DNA from: Hydrogenispora ethanolica
Lineage (GTDB): Bacteria; Bacillota; UBA4882; UBA8346
Reading direction: 5' to 3'
NCBI RefSeq assembly: GCF_004340685.1
Contig: NZ_SLUN01000035.1
Coordinates: 1 to 64,000 of the forward strand
Length of the DNA: 64,000 nucleotides
Both the position numbers and the translations under genes were made by a program. The notes under the pieces were generated by a model. The model was not told the origin of the DNA. It searched no databases and saw nothing but the letters and a program-made list of their open reading frames with translations. Shown piece after piece: positions 1 through 8,131 of the stretch (position 1 is the first letter of the stretch; each line of letters starts with the position of its first letter).

Positions 1-284
1 TACTATACACTTTCCGTTCTTTGACCACTACACTCAGCTCCTTAGTTCTTTATTCTACCCTTTAACTGAGTGTCTGGCAATTCGGGTAAAAGTCATCCCT
101 TACAAGGATGGTTCTCATCCTAACAAGGATGAAGAATATCCTAGTTGGACGGAAGATCATACCTGACACGAGAGGGGATAGACTGATATATTAGGGAGCC
201 GGGATGAGGATTCGATGGAGCCGGACAACCGGACGCGCCGGCGGAAATAGAATGTGGCCGTTCGTCCGTCCTGGACCTTTCTAT
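1..284. other. Intergenic DNA, no gene recognised
   Basis: I see no convincing coding region here. Two small hairpins lie in tandem: AGGATG at 105-110 pairs with CATCCT at 116-121, and AGGAT at 126-130 pairs with ATCCT at 138-142. Neither is followed by a clear T-run, so they are not good intrinsic terminators. The stretch lies downstream of the minus-strand operon that ends at 285. Confidence 0.5.
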
Positions 285-1058
285 TCAAAAGCCGAACGCC
301 AACGCGCCGCCGTCCACCGCAAAATCCTGTCCGGTGATGTACCGGGCGGCGTCGCTCACTAAAAACAAGGCCATCGCCCCGATATCCGTGGGTTCGCCGA
401 ACCGGTGCAGCGGCATCCGATTCAAAATCTTCTCCCGCCGCTCTTCATCCATGACCCGCAGCGCCATCGCCGAAGGGAACCAGCCCGGGGCAAGCGAGTT
501 TACCCGGATGTTGTCGCCCGCCCACTCCACCGCCAACCCGCGCGTCAGCCCGATCACCGCCGCCTTCGACGAACAATAAGGCGTCACTTCCGAAAATCCC
601 AGATGCCCGGCCATGGAGGAGATATTAACGATCCGCCCGACATGCTCCGATCGTTTCAAATAAGGGTAGACGATCTGCGACAGATGAAATACCGCGTCCA
701 GGTTGACCTCATGGATTCGCTCCCACAGATCGGCCGGAAATGACTCGGCCCTGGCACGATGAGTCATCCCGGCGTTGTTGACGAGAAAGTCGATCCGGCC
801 CGTTCCGGCGGCAATCTCGGCCACGATTCGCTCTACTTTCGGCCGGTTGGTGACATCGGTTTGAATGCTGATGATCCGGTCATCCGCCATGACGCTGGCA
901 AGAGCCGGAGTCCGGCTCAAGTCGTAGATCCGGGCGCCGGCCGCCGCCAATGTCTTGGCGATGGCTAGACCCAGACCGCTGGATCCTCCGGTGACGATCC
1001 CCACCCGACCCTCCAATGAAAATAACTCTTCCAGCGCAGCCGCGACTCTTGATTCCAA
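285..1058 (-). CDS. SDR-family NAD(P)-dependent oxidoreductase (sugar-acid dehydrogenase type)
   Basis: A classical short-chain dehydrogenase of 257 residues, the usual length. The cofactor motif TGGSSGLG lies at about residues 23-30, NNAG near 95, and the catalytic Tyr and Lys in YCSSK near 160. The start is a TTG at 1058 with GGGGAG seven bases upstream. As last gene of a uronate operon it probably reduces or oxidises a keto-uronate or aldonate, like gluconate 5-dehydrogenase or KduD; the exact substrate cannot be read from the sequence. Its ribosome binding site sits directly beside repeat copy 1, so the tandem repeats separate it from the preceding dehydratase gene. Confidence 0.88.
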   Translation of the reverse strand: MESRVAAALEELFSLEGRVGIVTGGSSGLGLAIAKTLAAAGARIYDLSRTPALASVMADDRIISIQTDVTNRPKVERIVAEIAAGTGRIDFLVNNAGMTHRARAESFPADLWERIHEVNLDAVFHLSQIVYPYLKRSEHVGRIVNISSMAGHLGFSEVTPYCSSKAAVIGLTRGLAVEWAGDNIRVNSLAPGWFPSAMALRVMDEERREKILNRMPLHRFGEPTDIGAMALFLVSDAARYITGQDFAVDGGALAFGF

Positions 1059-1075
1059 AACAATTCTCCCCTTTC

Positions 1076-1205
1076 AAAGCGTTGTGATAAACCCCGTCCG
1101 AAGGTCAGGGTGAACACAAAAGCTCAGAGAAGCAAGTGATAAAGTCGATATTTAAACCTTTTCAGGCTGAACTGATTGGAAAGAGACTTTATCCCATGGC
1201 TTTTA
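1076..1205 (+). repeat. Dispersed ~130-bp repeat, copy 1 (subfamily B)
   Basis: First of five copies in this window. It begins AAAGCGTTGTGATAAA and ends with the inverse-like ATCCCATGGCTTTTA. The left half can fold as a hairpin (TTGTG with CACAA). The right half is bounded by GTGATAAAGTC and GACTTTATC. The variable centre ends GGAAAGAGACTTTATC, as in copy 5. It is head-to-tail with copy 2 and lies just upstream of the ribosome binding site of the SDR gene at 285-1058. Confidence 0.88.
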
Positions 1206-1336
1206 AAAGCGTTGTAATAAACCCTGTCCGAAGGCCAGGGTGAAGATAAAAACTCAGAAAAGCAAGTGATAAAGTCGTTTTTTAGTCCATTGAAAGGATA
1301 ATTTCCGAATTGAAGGACTTTATCACCTGGCTTTTA
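1205..1336 (+). repeat. Dispersed ~130-bp repeat, copy 2 (subfamily A)
   Basis: This copy follows copy 1 head to tail, and the two share the junction TTTTAAAA. The conserved left half carries CCCTGTCCGAAGGCCAGGG, whose complement has a C(TTCG)G loop. The right half holds GTGATAAAGTC, then a variable centre ending CCGAATTGAAGGAC, then TTTATCAC. The centre matches copies 3 and 4. It ends 17 bases from the stop codon of the enolase-superfamily gene. Confidence 0.9.
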
Positions 1337-1352
1337 CATCAAAATCATTCGC

Positions 1353-2468
1353 TCATTCCAGGACCCGATACGATACACACTGCCGCTCAATCAACTCCCA
1401 ATCGAGCTCTACTCCGATTCCGGGTCCCTCGGGAACCGTGATCATTCCTTGACCGTCGATGGGCAGCCTTCCTTTCATCGGGAATTGAAAATGGTCTTCC
1501 GGAACGAAGTATTCAAAATAATCGCAGTTCCGGATGGCGCAGGTCACGTGCAGATTGACCATATCCATATAATTCATGGTAGTGGTATGAATCTCGCAGC
1601 GCAGTCCGAACGCTTCGGCCAAATGAGCGATCTTCAAGGTCCCGGTGACGCCGTTCTTCCAGGAGACATCAGCCCGAACAATATCAGCGGCATGGCCGGC
1701 CACCGACTGCGCCACGCCCCAATGGCAGCCGCGCGTGGTTTCGGTGGCCGCCACCGGAATGTCCAGGCTCCGGCAGAGTTCCTGGTATTTGTACAGCTCG
1801 AAGTCGCGGAACGGCTCCTCCAGCCAGACATAGTTTAATTTTTCAAGCTGCCGGCCGACCTTGATCGCCTCATCCAGACTGTATTCGGCCACTGGATCGC
1901 TGAAGAGCAGACAGTCGTCTCCCACTCCTTCACGCAATGCCTGATGCACCCGAAGATCGATTTGAACCGGTCCGGGCGGATGGGCCTTATACGCCTTGAT
2001 CCCTTGAGACTGATAATATAACGCTTCCCGGACGTAATCATCGACCGTGGCGTGAAATAAGCCGCTGGCGTATACCGGAACCTGTCTTCGATACGCTCCC
2101 AAATACCGGTATAGCGGCAGCCCTGCCGCCTTGGCCGCGATATCCCATAACGCCACGTCCACCGGGCCGGTCAGATAGACGGGAAAAAAAGTCAAGTGCC
2201 GGTCGATATTCCAAAGTTCCTGCCAGATCGCTTCCCGGTCGTATGGATCCCGGCCGACCAGGATCGGGGCCACATTCTCCTGCAACAGGGCTTCCGTTAC
2301 GACTCCCGAACGGGCCGCCAATGCGGTCGCGAGTCCTTCAATCCCGCTATCGGTGGTAATTTTAATGACTATCACATCCCACGGCATGTTGCTCTTGCCC
2401 TGCCGTTTCCGGTCGAACAGGCACTGATCCCGTTTGACCCACCAGGTCTCAACTTTTACGATTTTCAC
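1353..2468 (-). CDS. Mandelate racemase / muconate lactonizing enzyme family protein (probable sugar-acid dehydratase)
   Basis: An enolase-superfamily enzyme of about 371 residues. The usual order is visible: N-terminal capping domain, a Lys motif KAYKAH near residue 160, and the three acidic magnesium ligands in FSDPV, WLEEPF and TETT. A C-terminal CEIHTT segment probably carries the general-base His. Such enzymes abstract a proton alpha to a carboxylate; in a uronate operon, dehydration of an aldonic or uronic acid is the likely reaction. I prefer the GTG start at 2468 because GGGAG is eight bases upstream, whereas the ATG at 2474 is only two bases from it. The substrate is not determinable here. 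Confidence 0.88.
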   Translation of the reverse strand: MKIVKVETWWVKRDQCLFDRKRQGKSNMPWDVIVIKITTDSGIEGLATALAARSGVVTEALLQENVAPILVGRDPYDREAIWQELWNIDRHLTFFPVYLTGPVDVALWDIAAKAAGLPLYRYLGAYRRQVPVYASGLFHATVDDYVREALYYQSQGIKAYKAHPPGPVQIDLRVHQALREGVGDDCLLFSDPVAEYSLDEAIKVGRQLEKLNYVWLEEPFRDFELYKYQELCRSLDIPVAATETTRGCHWGVAQSVAGHAADIVRADVSWKNGVTGTLKIAHLAEAFGLRCEIHTTTMNYMDMVNLHVTCAIRNCDYFEYFVPEDHFQFPMKGRLPIDGQGMITVPEGPGIGVELDWELIERQCVSYRVLE

Positions 2469-2537
2469 AGTCATTTCTCCCTTCATGCCGATGAAACAGC
2501 CACGTCCGCCGGAACGGCGGGCTTTTCCGGCGGCCTT

Positions 2538-3380
2538 TTATCCCTTCAGAGCCCCTTCCATCAGCCCTTTTTCAATAAAATAATTCTGCATGCTCAAAAA
2601 GACGATCAACAAGGGGATCAGGGTCAGCGTAATCACCGCGCACAATGTCCCATATTGCCAGGAAGCGGCCTCATCCCGCAAGAAGGTGATCCCCACCGCC
2701 AAAGTCTGCGCAGCCGGCGAACTGGTAAGAGTCCGGGCAAACATGAATTCGCCCCAAACATTAATGAAAGCGAAGATCAGCACCACTGCCAGGCCCGGCC
2801 GGGACAACGGCAGCATTACCTTGGACCAGACCTGATAGAAGTTGCACCCGTCGATCCAGGCCGATTCGGCGATCTCATTGGGAATATTGATGAATATCCC
2901 ACGCATTACGAAGATCGACATCGGCAGGTTGATGGCGATGTATGGCAGGATTAACCCCAGATGCGAGTCAACCAGTCCAGCCCGGTTTTCCATGATATAA
3001 ATCGGAATCAAATAAATCGCATACGGTAAGGTCAGAATGATCATGATAAACATCAGATATATTTTCTTACCAAAAAAATCCAGTTTGCCAAAAGCATATC
3101 CCATCATCGCGCTCAACAGAACCGTCCCCGCCACACTCCAAAAGGTGATCGAGACCGTATTCCAGAAGAAATTGACGAACTCTTTCATCTGAGTCAAAAC
3201 TTTCACATAATGCTCCAGTGTAACCACGGTCGGCAAGATAATGATCTGGCTCGAATAGATCTCCTGGTTGGTTTTGAGCGATGTGAACAACGTCCATAAA
3301 AACGGCACTAAAAACAGGAATGACAGCGTCAGAAGCAGCAGGAAAATGATTCCTCGGGCGAGGGAGAATGGCGCTTTCAT
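2538..3380 (-). CDS. Carbohydrate ABC transporter permease, MalG type
   Basis: An inner-membrane permease of 280 residues with six predicted helices. The cytoplasmic EAA loop EIAESAWIDGCNF (about residues 190-202) is where the ATPase docks. It follows the partner permease by 12 bases. No ATPase is encoded in the operon, as is common in Bacillota where one MsmK/MalK-type ATPase serves several CUT1 importers. It probably carries an oligo-uronide or uronic acid, judged from the catabolic neighbours. Confidence 0.93.
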   Translation of the reverse strand: MKAPFSLARGIIFLLLLTLSFLFLVPFLWTLFTSLKTNQEIYSSQIIILPTVVTLEHYVKVLTQMKEFVNFFWNTVSITFWSVAGTVLLSAMMGYAFGKLDFFGKKIYLMFIMIILTLPYAIYLIPIYIMENRAGLVDSHLGLILPYIAINLPMSIFVMRGIFINIPNEIAESAWIDGCNFYQVWSKVMLPLSRPGLAVVLIFAFINVWGEFMFARTLTSSPAAQTLAVGITFLRDEAASWQYGTLCAVITLTLIPLLIVFLSMQNYFIEKGLMEGALKG

Positions 3381-3392
3381 AGCATGGCCTCC

Positions 3393-4310
3393 TTATTCGG
3401 CGCGGCTTAATTTCATATTTAACAACGACAGGATCAAAATAATGGCTCCCATCACATAAGCAATGGCTGAAGCATAGCCCATTTCGTAAAACTTAAATGC
3501 ATTTTCCCAAGTGTACTGATAAAGAACCAGCGTCGACGTTCCCGGGCCGCCTTGAGTCATGATAAACGGTTGCTCAAAAACTTTGATCGATTGAATAATT
3601 GCCCAGATCCCGCAGATCACAAAACTTTCTCGCAGGTTGGGGAGGGTGATGCGCCACGCTTTCTGGAACTCCGACGCCCCGTCCACGGTGGCGGCTTCGT
3701 ATAATTCCCGGGGAATGCTTTGCAACCCCGCTAAAAACAGCACCACCAGCATTCCCATGTATTTCCACAAGCTGACCCCAACCAGGCTCAGCATGGCCCA
3801 GTGTTCGTCGCCCAACCAGTTTTTGGTCAGAAAACCCAAACCGAGCAGGTCACTTAGGAAAAAATTCAATAACCCGTAATTCTGATGCAAGATCCATTGG
3901 AATACGATGCCGGTCAGAGACAGCGGGATCACCACCGGCAGAAAAATGGAGGTACGAAAGAACCCGGACCACGGCACCCGCTTGTCCAGAATGATCGCGA
4001 CCAATAACGATAAAATCATTACCGCCGAGAAGAAAAGGGCGCTGAAAAACATGGTGTTTGCGAATGCGGCGGTAAAATAATTGTCAGTCAGCATTTTGGC
4101 GTAATTTTGAAACCCGTTGAAAACCGGCTTGGTGTCGAAGGCGAAGTTGTATGAGCAAAAACTTAAATGGAGCGAGTAAAACAACGGATAAATCATGAAG
4201 ACGAAGATAAATAGGAACCCGGGCATCAAAAAAAAGTAACCGGGAATTTGCCGCTTCAACCATTGCCGGACTCCGGAATTGGGGCGGCTCCCCGCTGGCA
4301 TTGCGTTCAT
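3393..4310 (-). CDS. Sugar ABC transporter permease, MalF/UgpA type
   Basis: A permease of about 305 residues with a short cytoplasmic N-terminus, six helices, and the EAA loop ELYEAATVDGASEF. It pairs with the MalG-type permease just downstream. The start is placed at the ATG at 4310, because the upstream in-frame GTG lies inside the GGGGTG Shine-Dalgarno. A strong stem-loop separates it from the binding-protein gene upstream. Confidence 0.92.
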   Translation of the reverse strand: MNAMPAGSRPNSGVRQWLKRQIPGYFFLMPGFLFIFVFMIYPLFYSLHLSFCSYNFAFDTKPVFNGFQNYAKMLTDNYFTAAFANTMFFSALFFSAVMILSLLVAIILDKRVPWSGFFRTSIFLPVVIPLSLTGIVFQWILHQNYGLLNFFLSDLLGLGFLTKNWLGDEHWAMLSLVGVSLWKYMGMLVVLFLAGLQSIPRELYEAATVDGASEFQKAWRITLPNLRESFVICGIWAIIQSIKVFEQPFIMTQGGPGTSTLVLYQYTWENAFKFYEMGYASAIAYVMGAIILILSLLNMKLSRAE

Positions 4311-4331
4311 TATTATCACCCCATGGCTTTA

Positions 4332-4368
4332 ACGGGAATCGCGGCCGTTTCCGGCCCGCGATTCCCGT
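4332..4368 (-). promoter_or_regulatory. Intercistronic stem-loop after binding-protein gene
   Basis: A 13-bp perfect stem (ACGGGAATCGCGG at 4332-4344 with its complement at 4356-4368) lies between the binding-protein gene and the first permease gene. No T-run follows on the transcribed strand, so it is more likely a processing or mRNA-stabilising hairpin than a terminator. Equivalent structures occur at 14978-15070 and 24919-24947. Confidence 0.7.
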
Positions 4369-4391
4369 CATAAATTTCGGCGCTCTAATCG

Positions 4392-5675
4392 TTACTTCAA
4401 TCCGGTGCTCAGATCCAGTGAGCTGATGGTTCTTTTCAGGTTGCCCAAGGTTTCCTCGACCGATTGTTTGTCGGTCAGGCATTTCTGAATCTCCACCTGC
4501 AGGGTCTTGTCAAACTTAGTCCAGTCTTTGTACAGCGGTTCGGCAACACCCCGTTTCACCGTTTCCAGCACCAGCTTCCATTCGGGTGCGATGGCGCTGG
4601 AGTAATGGGCCGCCATCGGTGACATCTTGCCGTATTTATTGACCGAATACATCTGGAAGTCCCGGCTTAGAAGCTGTTCCTTGATAAATTGCTTGGCCAG
4701 GGTTTGCGCACGCGAGACCTTGGGAATGACGATTCCGTGCATGTACACCACTGACCCGCGCCGGTCGGTTCCGGGGAGCGGAATGACCGAGACGTTGGCG
4801 GCTCCCAGCAGATCGCCGGCCTCAATCCAACGGGAGGCCGCGCTGATATGCATCGCCACTTTACCCGCTTTAAAATTGCTGCGGCCCGCGTCCATATCGG
4901 CGAAAGTGTCGGTGGGGCTGTAGCCGTCCTTGACCAGGCGTTTCCAAATCGATAAAAGCTCTTTCGCTTCCTTGCTGGTGAAATCGATGGTCCGCTTGTC
5001 GGACTCATACATGCTGCCGCGCATTCCCTGCAGAGACGCCAGATAGGAATGGGCCATGAAATTGGCGCCCCAGTCGATTGACAAGCCGGTTTGGACCACT
5101 TTTCCGTTCTCGATAATCGTCGCCTTTTTGGCAAACTCGTATAACTCGTCCCAGGTGGCCGGAATTCTTACATTACCGGCTCCATCCACCAACCCGGCGT
5201 TTTTCATTAACTTCTTATTAACCACGATGGACATTACTTCGCCGAGAAGCGGCAGCATATACTGGGTGCCTTCAAAATTGCCCATTTCCAAAAATACCGG
5301 GGAAAAATCATTTTTCTGCAATTTTCTGTCGAAAAAACCTTTATCGAAGTTGATGATGTAATCTCTCGCGGCAAAGATCACCGCTTGCGACGAGAGCGGC
5401 CCCAACACCAGATCGCAATTGGTTTTGCCCTGGGACCATTGCAAGACGTAAGTGGTGGCGTCGGAATTGTCAACCTTGTCGAAAGTGACCTTGACGCCGG
5501 GATGAGCCTTGGAGAATTGCTCTGCGGCTTCGGTAAGCCGGTATTTACCGAACAGCCACGCCTGAGCGCTGATCCGAAGCTCCTTGGGGGCCGCCAAACC
5601 CAACGTCCCCAATGCCGCGCAGAGCATTGCCACGATTAAAGTCGCGGCGATGACCCGTTTGGGATTTCTTTGCAT
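4392..5675 (-). CDS. Extracellular sugar-binding protein of a CUT1 ABC importer
   Basis: A family 1 solute-binding protein of 427 residues. A Sec signal peptide (KR, then a hydrophobic stretch ending GLAAPKE) spans about residues 1-30. Its ribosome binding site is GGGAGG. No lipobox Cys is obvious, unlike many Gram-positive binding proteins. It delivers substrate to the two permeases encoded next. It lies inside a uronate catabolic operon, so a uronic acid or oligogalacturonide ligand is inferred and not seen. Confidence 0.9.
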   Translation of the reverse strand: MQRNPKRVIAATLIVAMLCAALGTLGLAAPKELRISAQAWLFGKYRLTEAAEQFSKAHPGVKVTFDKVDNSDATTYVLQWSQGKTNCDLVLGPLSSQAVIFAARDYIINFDKGFFDRKLQKNDFSPVFLEMGNFEGTQYMLPLLGEVMSIVVNKKLMKNAGLVDGAGNVRIPATWDELYEFAKKATIIENGKVVQTGLSIDWGANFMAHSYLASLQGMRGSMYESDKRTIDFTSKEAKELLSIWKRLVKDGYSPTDTFADMDAGRSNFKAGKVAMHISAASRWIEAGDLLGAANVSVIPLPGTDRRGSVVYMHGIVIPKVSRAQTLAKQFIKEQLLSRDFQMYSVNKYGKMSPMAAHYSSAIAPEWKLVLETVKRGVAEPLYKDWTKFDKTLQVEIQKCLTDKQSVEETLGNLKRTISSLDLSTGLK

Positions 5676-5780
5676 CTTTCATTCCTCCCTTTTATTGATA
5701 CACGGTGAATTTTCACCGCAATTCTATCTGTAGCCATGGGGCTCCCACTTCCCGGTCGGGGCGGACTCGTCCTCCCGTCC

Positions 5781-6551
5781 CTAAAATCCAATTAATGCTC
5801 CTCCGTCCACCGGCAAGACAATGCCGTTGACGAACGAGGCGGCGGGAGAAGCCAGATAAACACCGGCCCAGCCGATATCTTCGGACTTGCCGAATCGGGC
5901 CATGGGCGTTCGTCCCAGAATCTTGTTTTTCCGTTCCGGATCCCCATTCAATGCCTGATGCAGCATAGGGGTTTCGATCCAGCCCGGCGCGATGCCGTTG
6001 ACCCGGATCCCGTACTCTGAAACCTCGGTAGCCAATGTCCGGACCATGCCCAAATACCCCGACTTGGCGCAGGAATAGGCGATCACATAGGGCTGTCCGA
6101 TGAACGCAGTCATCGAGGCCTGAAAGATGATGTTCCCTTTCCCCTGCGCCTTCATATATGGAATCACCGCCCGCGACAGGGCGAACGCCCCCATCACATG
6201 CACGTCGATGACTTTCCGGAAATCGGCGTCGGTCGTCTCCTCGATCGGTTTTTTGCAATGAACCCCGGCATTGTTCACCAAAATCGTAACCGGCCCCAGC
6301 GTCTCGACCACTTCCCGGACGAAGTCCCCGGTCCGCTCGGTAGCGACAATGTCAAACCGTCGGTAATGAGCTTGCGGTCCCAGCTCTTCGCAGACTCGGC
6401 GGCCGGTCTCCTCATCCTCCAGCCCCACCAGAACCACTTCCGCGCCGGCGCTGACGAAACAGCGCGCCATGGCGTGGCCGAGGCCGGTGGTTCCTCCGGT
6501 GATCAGCGCCCGTTCGCCCTTCAGGCTGAACATTTCTTGATAGTCCTTCAT
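5781..6551 (-). CDS. SDR-family oxidoreductase
   Basis: A short-chain dehydrogenase of 256 residues with TGGTTGLGHA near residue 18, NNAG near 91 and the catalytic YSCAK near 158. The start ATG at 6551 overlaps the stop of the UxaA large-subunit gene in an ATGA, which shows translational coupling; a GTG further upstream lies within the GAGGTG ribosome binding site. No UxaB or UxuB mannonate-type dehydrogenase is present. This SDR, or the one at 285-1058, may therefore carry out the keto-uronate reduction between the isomerase and the dehydratase. That role is inferred from position. Confidence 0.88.
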   Translation of the reverse strand: MKDYQEMFSLKGERALITGGTTGLGHAMARCFVSAGAEVVLVGLEDEETGRRVCEELGPQAHYRRFDIVATERTGDFVREVVETLGPVTILVNNAGVHCKKPIEETTDADFRKVIDVHVMGAFALSRAVIPYMKAQGKGNIIFQASMTAFIGQPYVIAYSCAKSGYLGMVRTLATEVSEYGIRVNGIAPGWIETPMLHQALNGDPERKNKILGRTPMARFGKSEDIGWAGVYLASPAASFVNGIVLPVDGGALIGF

Positions 6552-7768
6552 GAGTTGCACCTCTTTGTTGATGTTTCCAAATTTTGATATTTATAGGGGA
6601 TATAATATTCCTTGTGCCTCAGACGCTCGGCTTTGGTCGGCCGGCCGGCGCAGGCTTCCATCACGGCTTCGAGCAGTTCGGCGGCGAGTTCCGCCAAGGT
6701 TTTCTCGCCGCTGAGCGCCGGCCCGGCGCAAAAATCCAGATCATCCTCCATCCGCCGATAGGTGCGTTGGTTGCCAGTAATCTTGAGCACCGGCGCGACC
6801 GCGTTCCCCACCACCGTGCCCCGGCCGGTCACTAAAAACAGCAGTTGCGCGCCGCAGGAAGCCAGCACCGTCAGCCCCTCGTTGTCATTGGGATTGGTAT
6901 AGCCGAATCCCATCCAATAAGGGTCGGGCGTGCTGTCCAGCAGCCACAGTCCCTTGCATTCCGGCCGCTGGGATGCTTTCAGCACCCCCTCGATGGGCCG
7001 GGAACCGCTTTTGGCCAGCGCTCCCATGCTCTTCTCCTCGATGGTGCTCAGCCCGCCCGCGAAGTTTCCCGGCGAAACTGAGAACTGGCGCACCGACTTG
7101 CAATACTCCAGCGCCTTGTCATAGGTGGCACCGATCTCCCGCCGGGCCCAGTCGGTCCGGCCCCTGGCCGTCAACTGCTCCCGCAGGCCGACCGCCTCGA
7201 CGATCTCTTCGAAGATCGCGGTGCCGCCTGAGTCCACCAGCAGATCGAAGCATTTACCGACCACCACATTCCCGGCCAGTCCCGAGGTGAAGTCGGAGCC
7301 GCCGCATTCGGCGCCGATGATCAGATCGGCCAGGCCCATCGTTACGCGGACCGACTCGGCGGCTAACCGCTTCAAGAAATCCCGCACGATCTCCCGGCCC
7401 CGCGCCACGGATCCCGGAGTGCCGCCGCTCTCTTGAATCAGCAGCCACGCGCCGGGTTTGCCTGCTTCCCCGGCTTTCCGGGCCAAGCGGTCGGCCTGAA
7501 TGTATTCGCAGCCCAGGCCCACCGCCAGCACCGCTCCCACATTGGGATGGCGGATCAGGGCCAGCAACATCCGGACGGCGTACTCATTGTCAGTGCAACC
7601 TTGGAAACCCACCACGTCCACGTCATCCTCGGGAAAGTCCGCCCCAATCGCCTTGGCGACGAATGAAGCGCATTCCACAGTATAGATCACCAACACTTTG
7701 TTCCGGATTCCCTTGGACCCGTCTCGACGCAAAAACCCCTGCCAGCTTCGAATGGGATCGCTCATCAT
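6548..7768 (-). CDS. UxaA-family (altronate/galactarate dehydratase) large subunit
   Basis: A 406-residue protein matching the catalytic C-terminal domain of altronate and galactarate dehydratases. Recognisable segments are the N-terminal RRDGSKGIRN, GFQGCTDN, GLGCEY, GAECGGSDFTSG and NPNDNEGLT. These enzymes remove water from altronate to give 2-keto-3-deoxygluconate and need iron. The N-terminal SAF domain of classic UxaA is a separate gene just upstream, so the enzyme is split in two. A second ATG lies next to the first, with GAGGAG upstream of both. Confidence 0.9.
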   Translation of the reverse strand: MMSDPIRSWQGFLRRDGSKGIRNKVLVIYTVECASFVAKAIGADFPEDDVDVVGFQGCTDNEYAVRMLLALIRHPNVGAVLAVGLGCEYIQADRLARKAGEAGKPGAWLLIQESGGTPGSVARGREIVRDFLKRLAAESVRVTMGLADLIIGAECGGSDFTSGLAGNVVVGKCFDLLVDSGGTAIFEEIVEAVGLREQLTARGRTDWARREIGATYDKALEYCKSVRQFSVSPGNFAGGLSTIEEKSMGALAKSGSRPIEGVLKASQRPECKGLWLLDSTPDPYWMGFGYTNPNDNEGLTVLASCGAQLLFLVTGRGTVVGNAVAPVLKITGNQRTYRRMEDDLDFCAGPALSGEKTLAELAAELLEAVMEACAGRPTKAERLRHKEYYIPYKYQNLETSTKRCNS

Positions 7769-7789
7769 CGCTGCTCCTCGGCCATTTTT

Positions 7790-8131
7790 TTACTTGTAGC
7801 GCGTGTCCGTCGGCGCTCCGGTCTCCGGATCCAGCGTGGACGAGCGCGCGTCATAGCGGCTGCGGCAGTTGTGCAGGTGCACCCATTCGCCCGCGCCGAT
7901 AAGCCGGGTGGCCTCTCCGATGGCGATCCCGTATTTGATGATCGCTTCTCCGGCGCCGATGGGCCGGTTGGCCAATTTATGCCCGTTTTTGATCGGCGCG
8001 GCGATCGCAATCGCCGGATAGGCCGGTCCGCCGGTTACTTTCACCCATCCCGGCTCCAGATCGGAGAGGGCCGTGCAGACATTGTCCGCCGCTTCAATCT
8101 GAAAACACGTCTGGTGAAACCGGTCCGCCAT
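7790..8131 (-). CDS. UxaA-family small subunit (SAF domain)
   Basis: A 113-residue protein equal to the N-terminal SAF domain of altronate dehydratase, with GHKLA, GEAIIKYG, IGEA and WVHLHNCRS. Its ATG directly follows the uxaC stop codon, and the large-subunit gene follows 21 bases later. The tight order isomerase, small subunit, large subunit supports a two-subunit dehydratase acting on the uronate-derived aldonate. Confidence 0.9.
   Translation of the reverse strand: MADRFHQTCFQIEAADNVCTALSDLEPGWVKVTGGPAYPAIAIAAPIKNGHKLANRPIGAGEAIIKYGIAIGEATRLIGAGEWVHLHNCRSRYDARSSTLDPETGAPTDTRYK

Noticed and set aside
5703-5718. Hairpin CGGTGA/TCACCG before the first binding-protein gene
   Set aside because: Only a six-bp stem with a four-base loop; too small to support a regulatory call.
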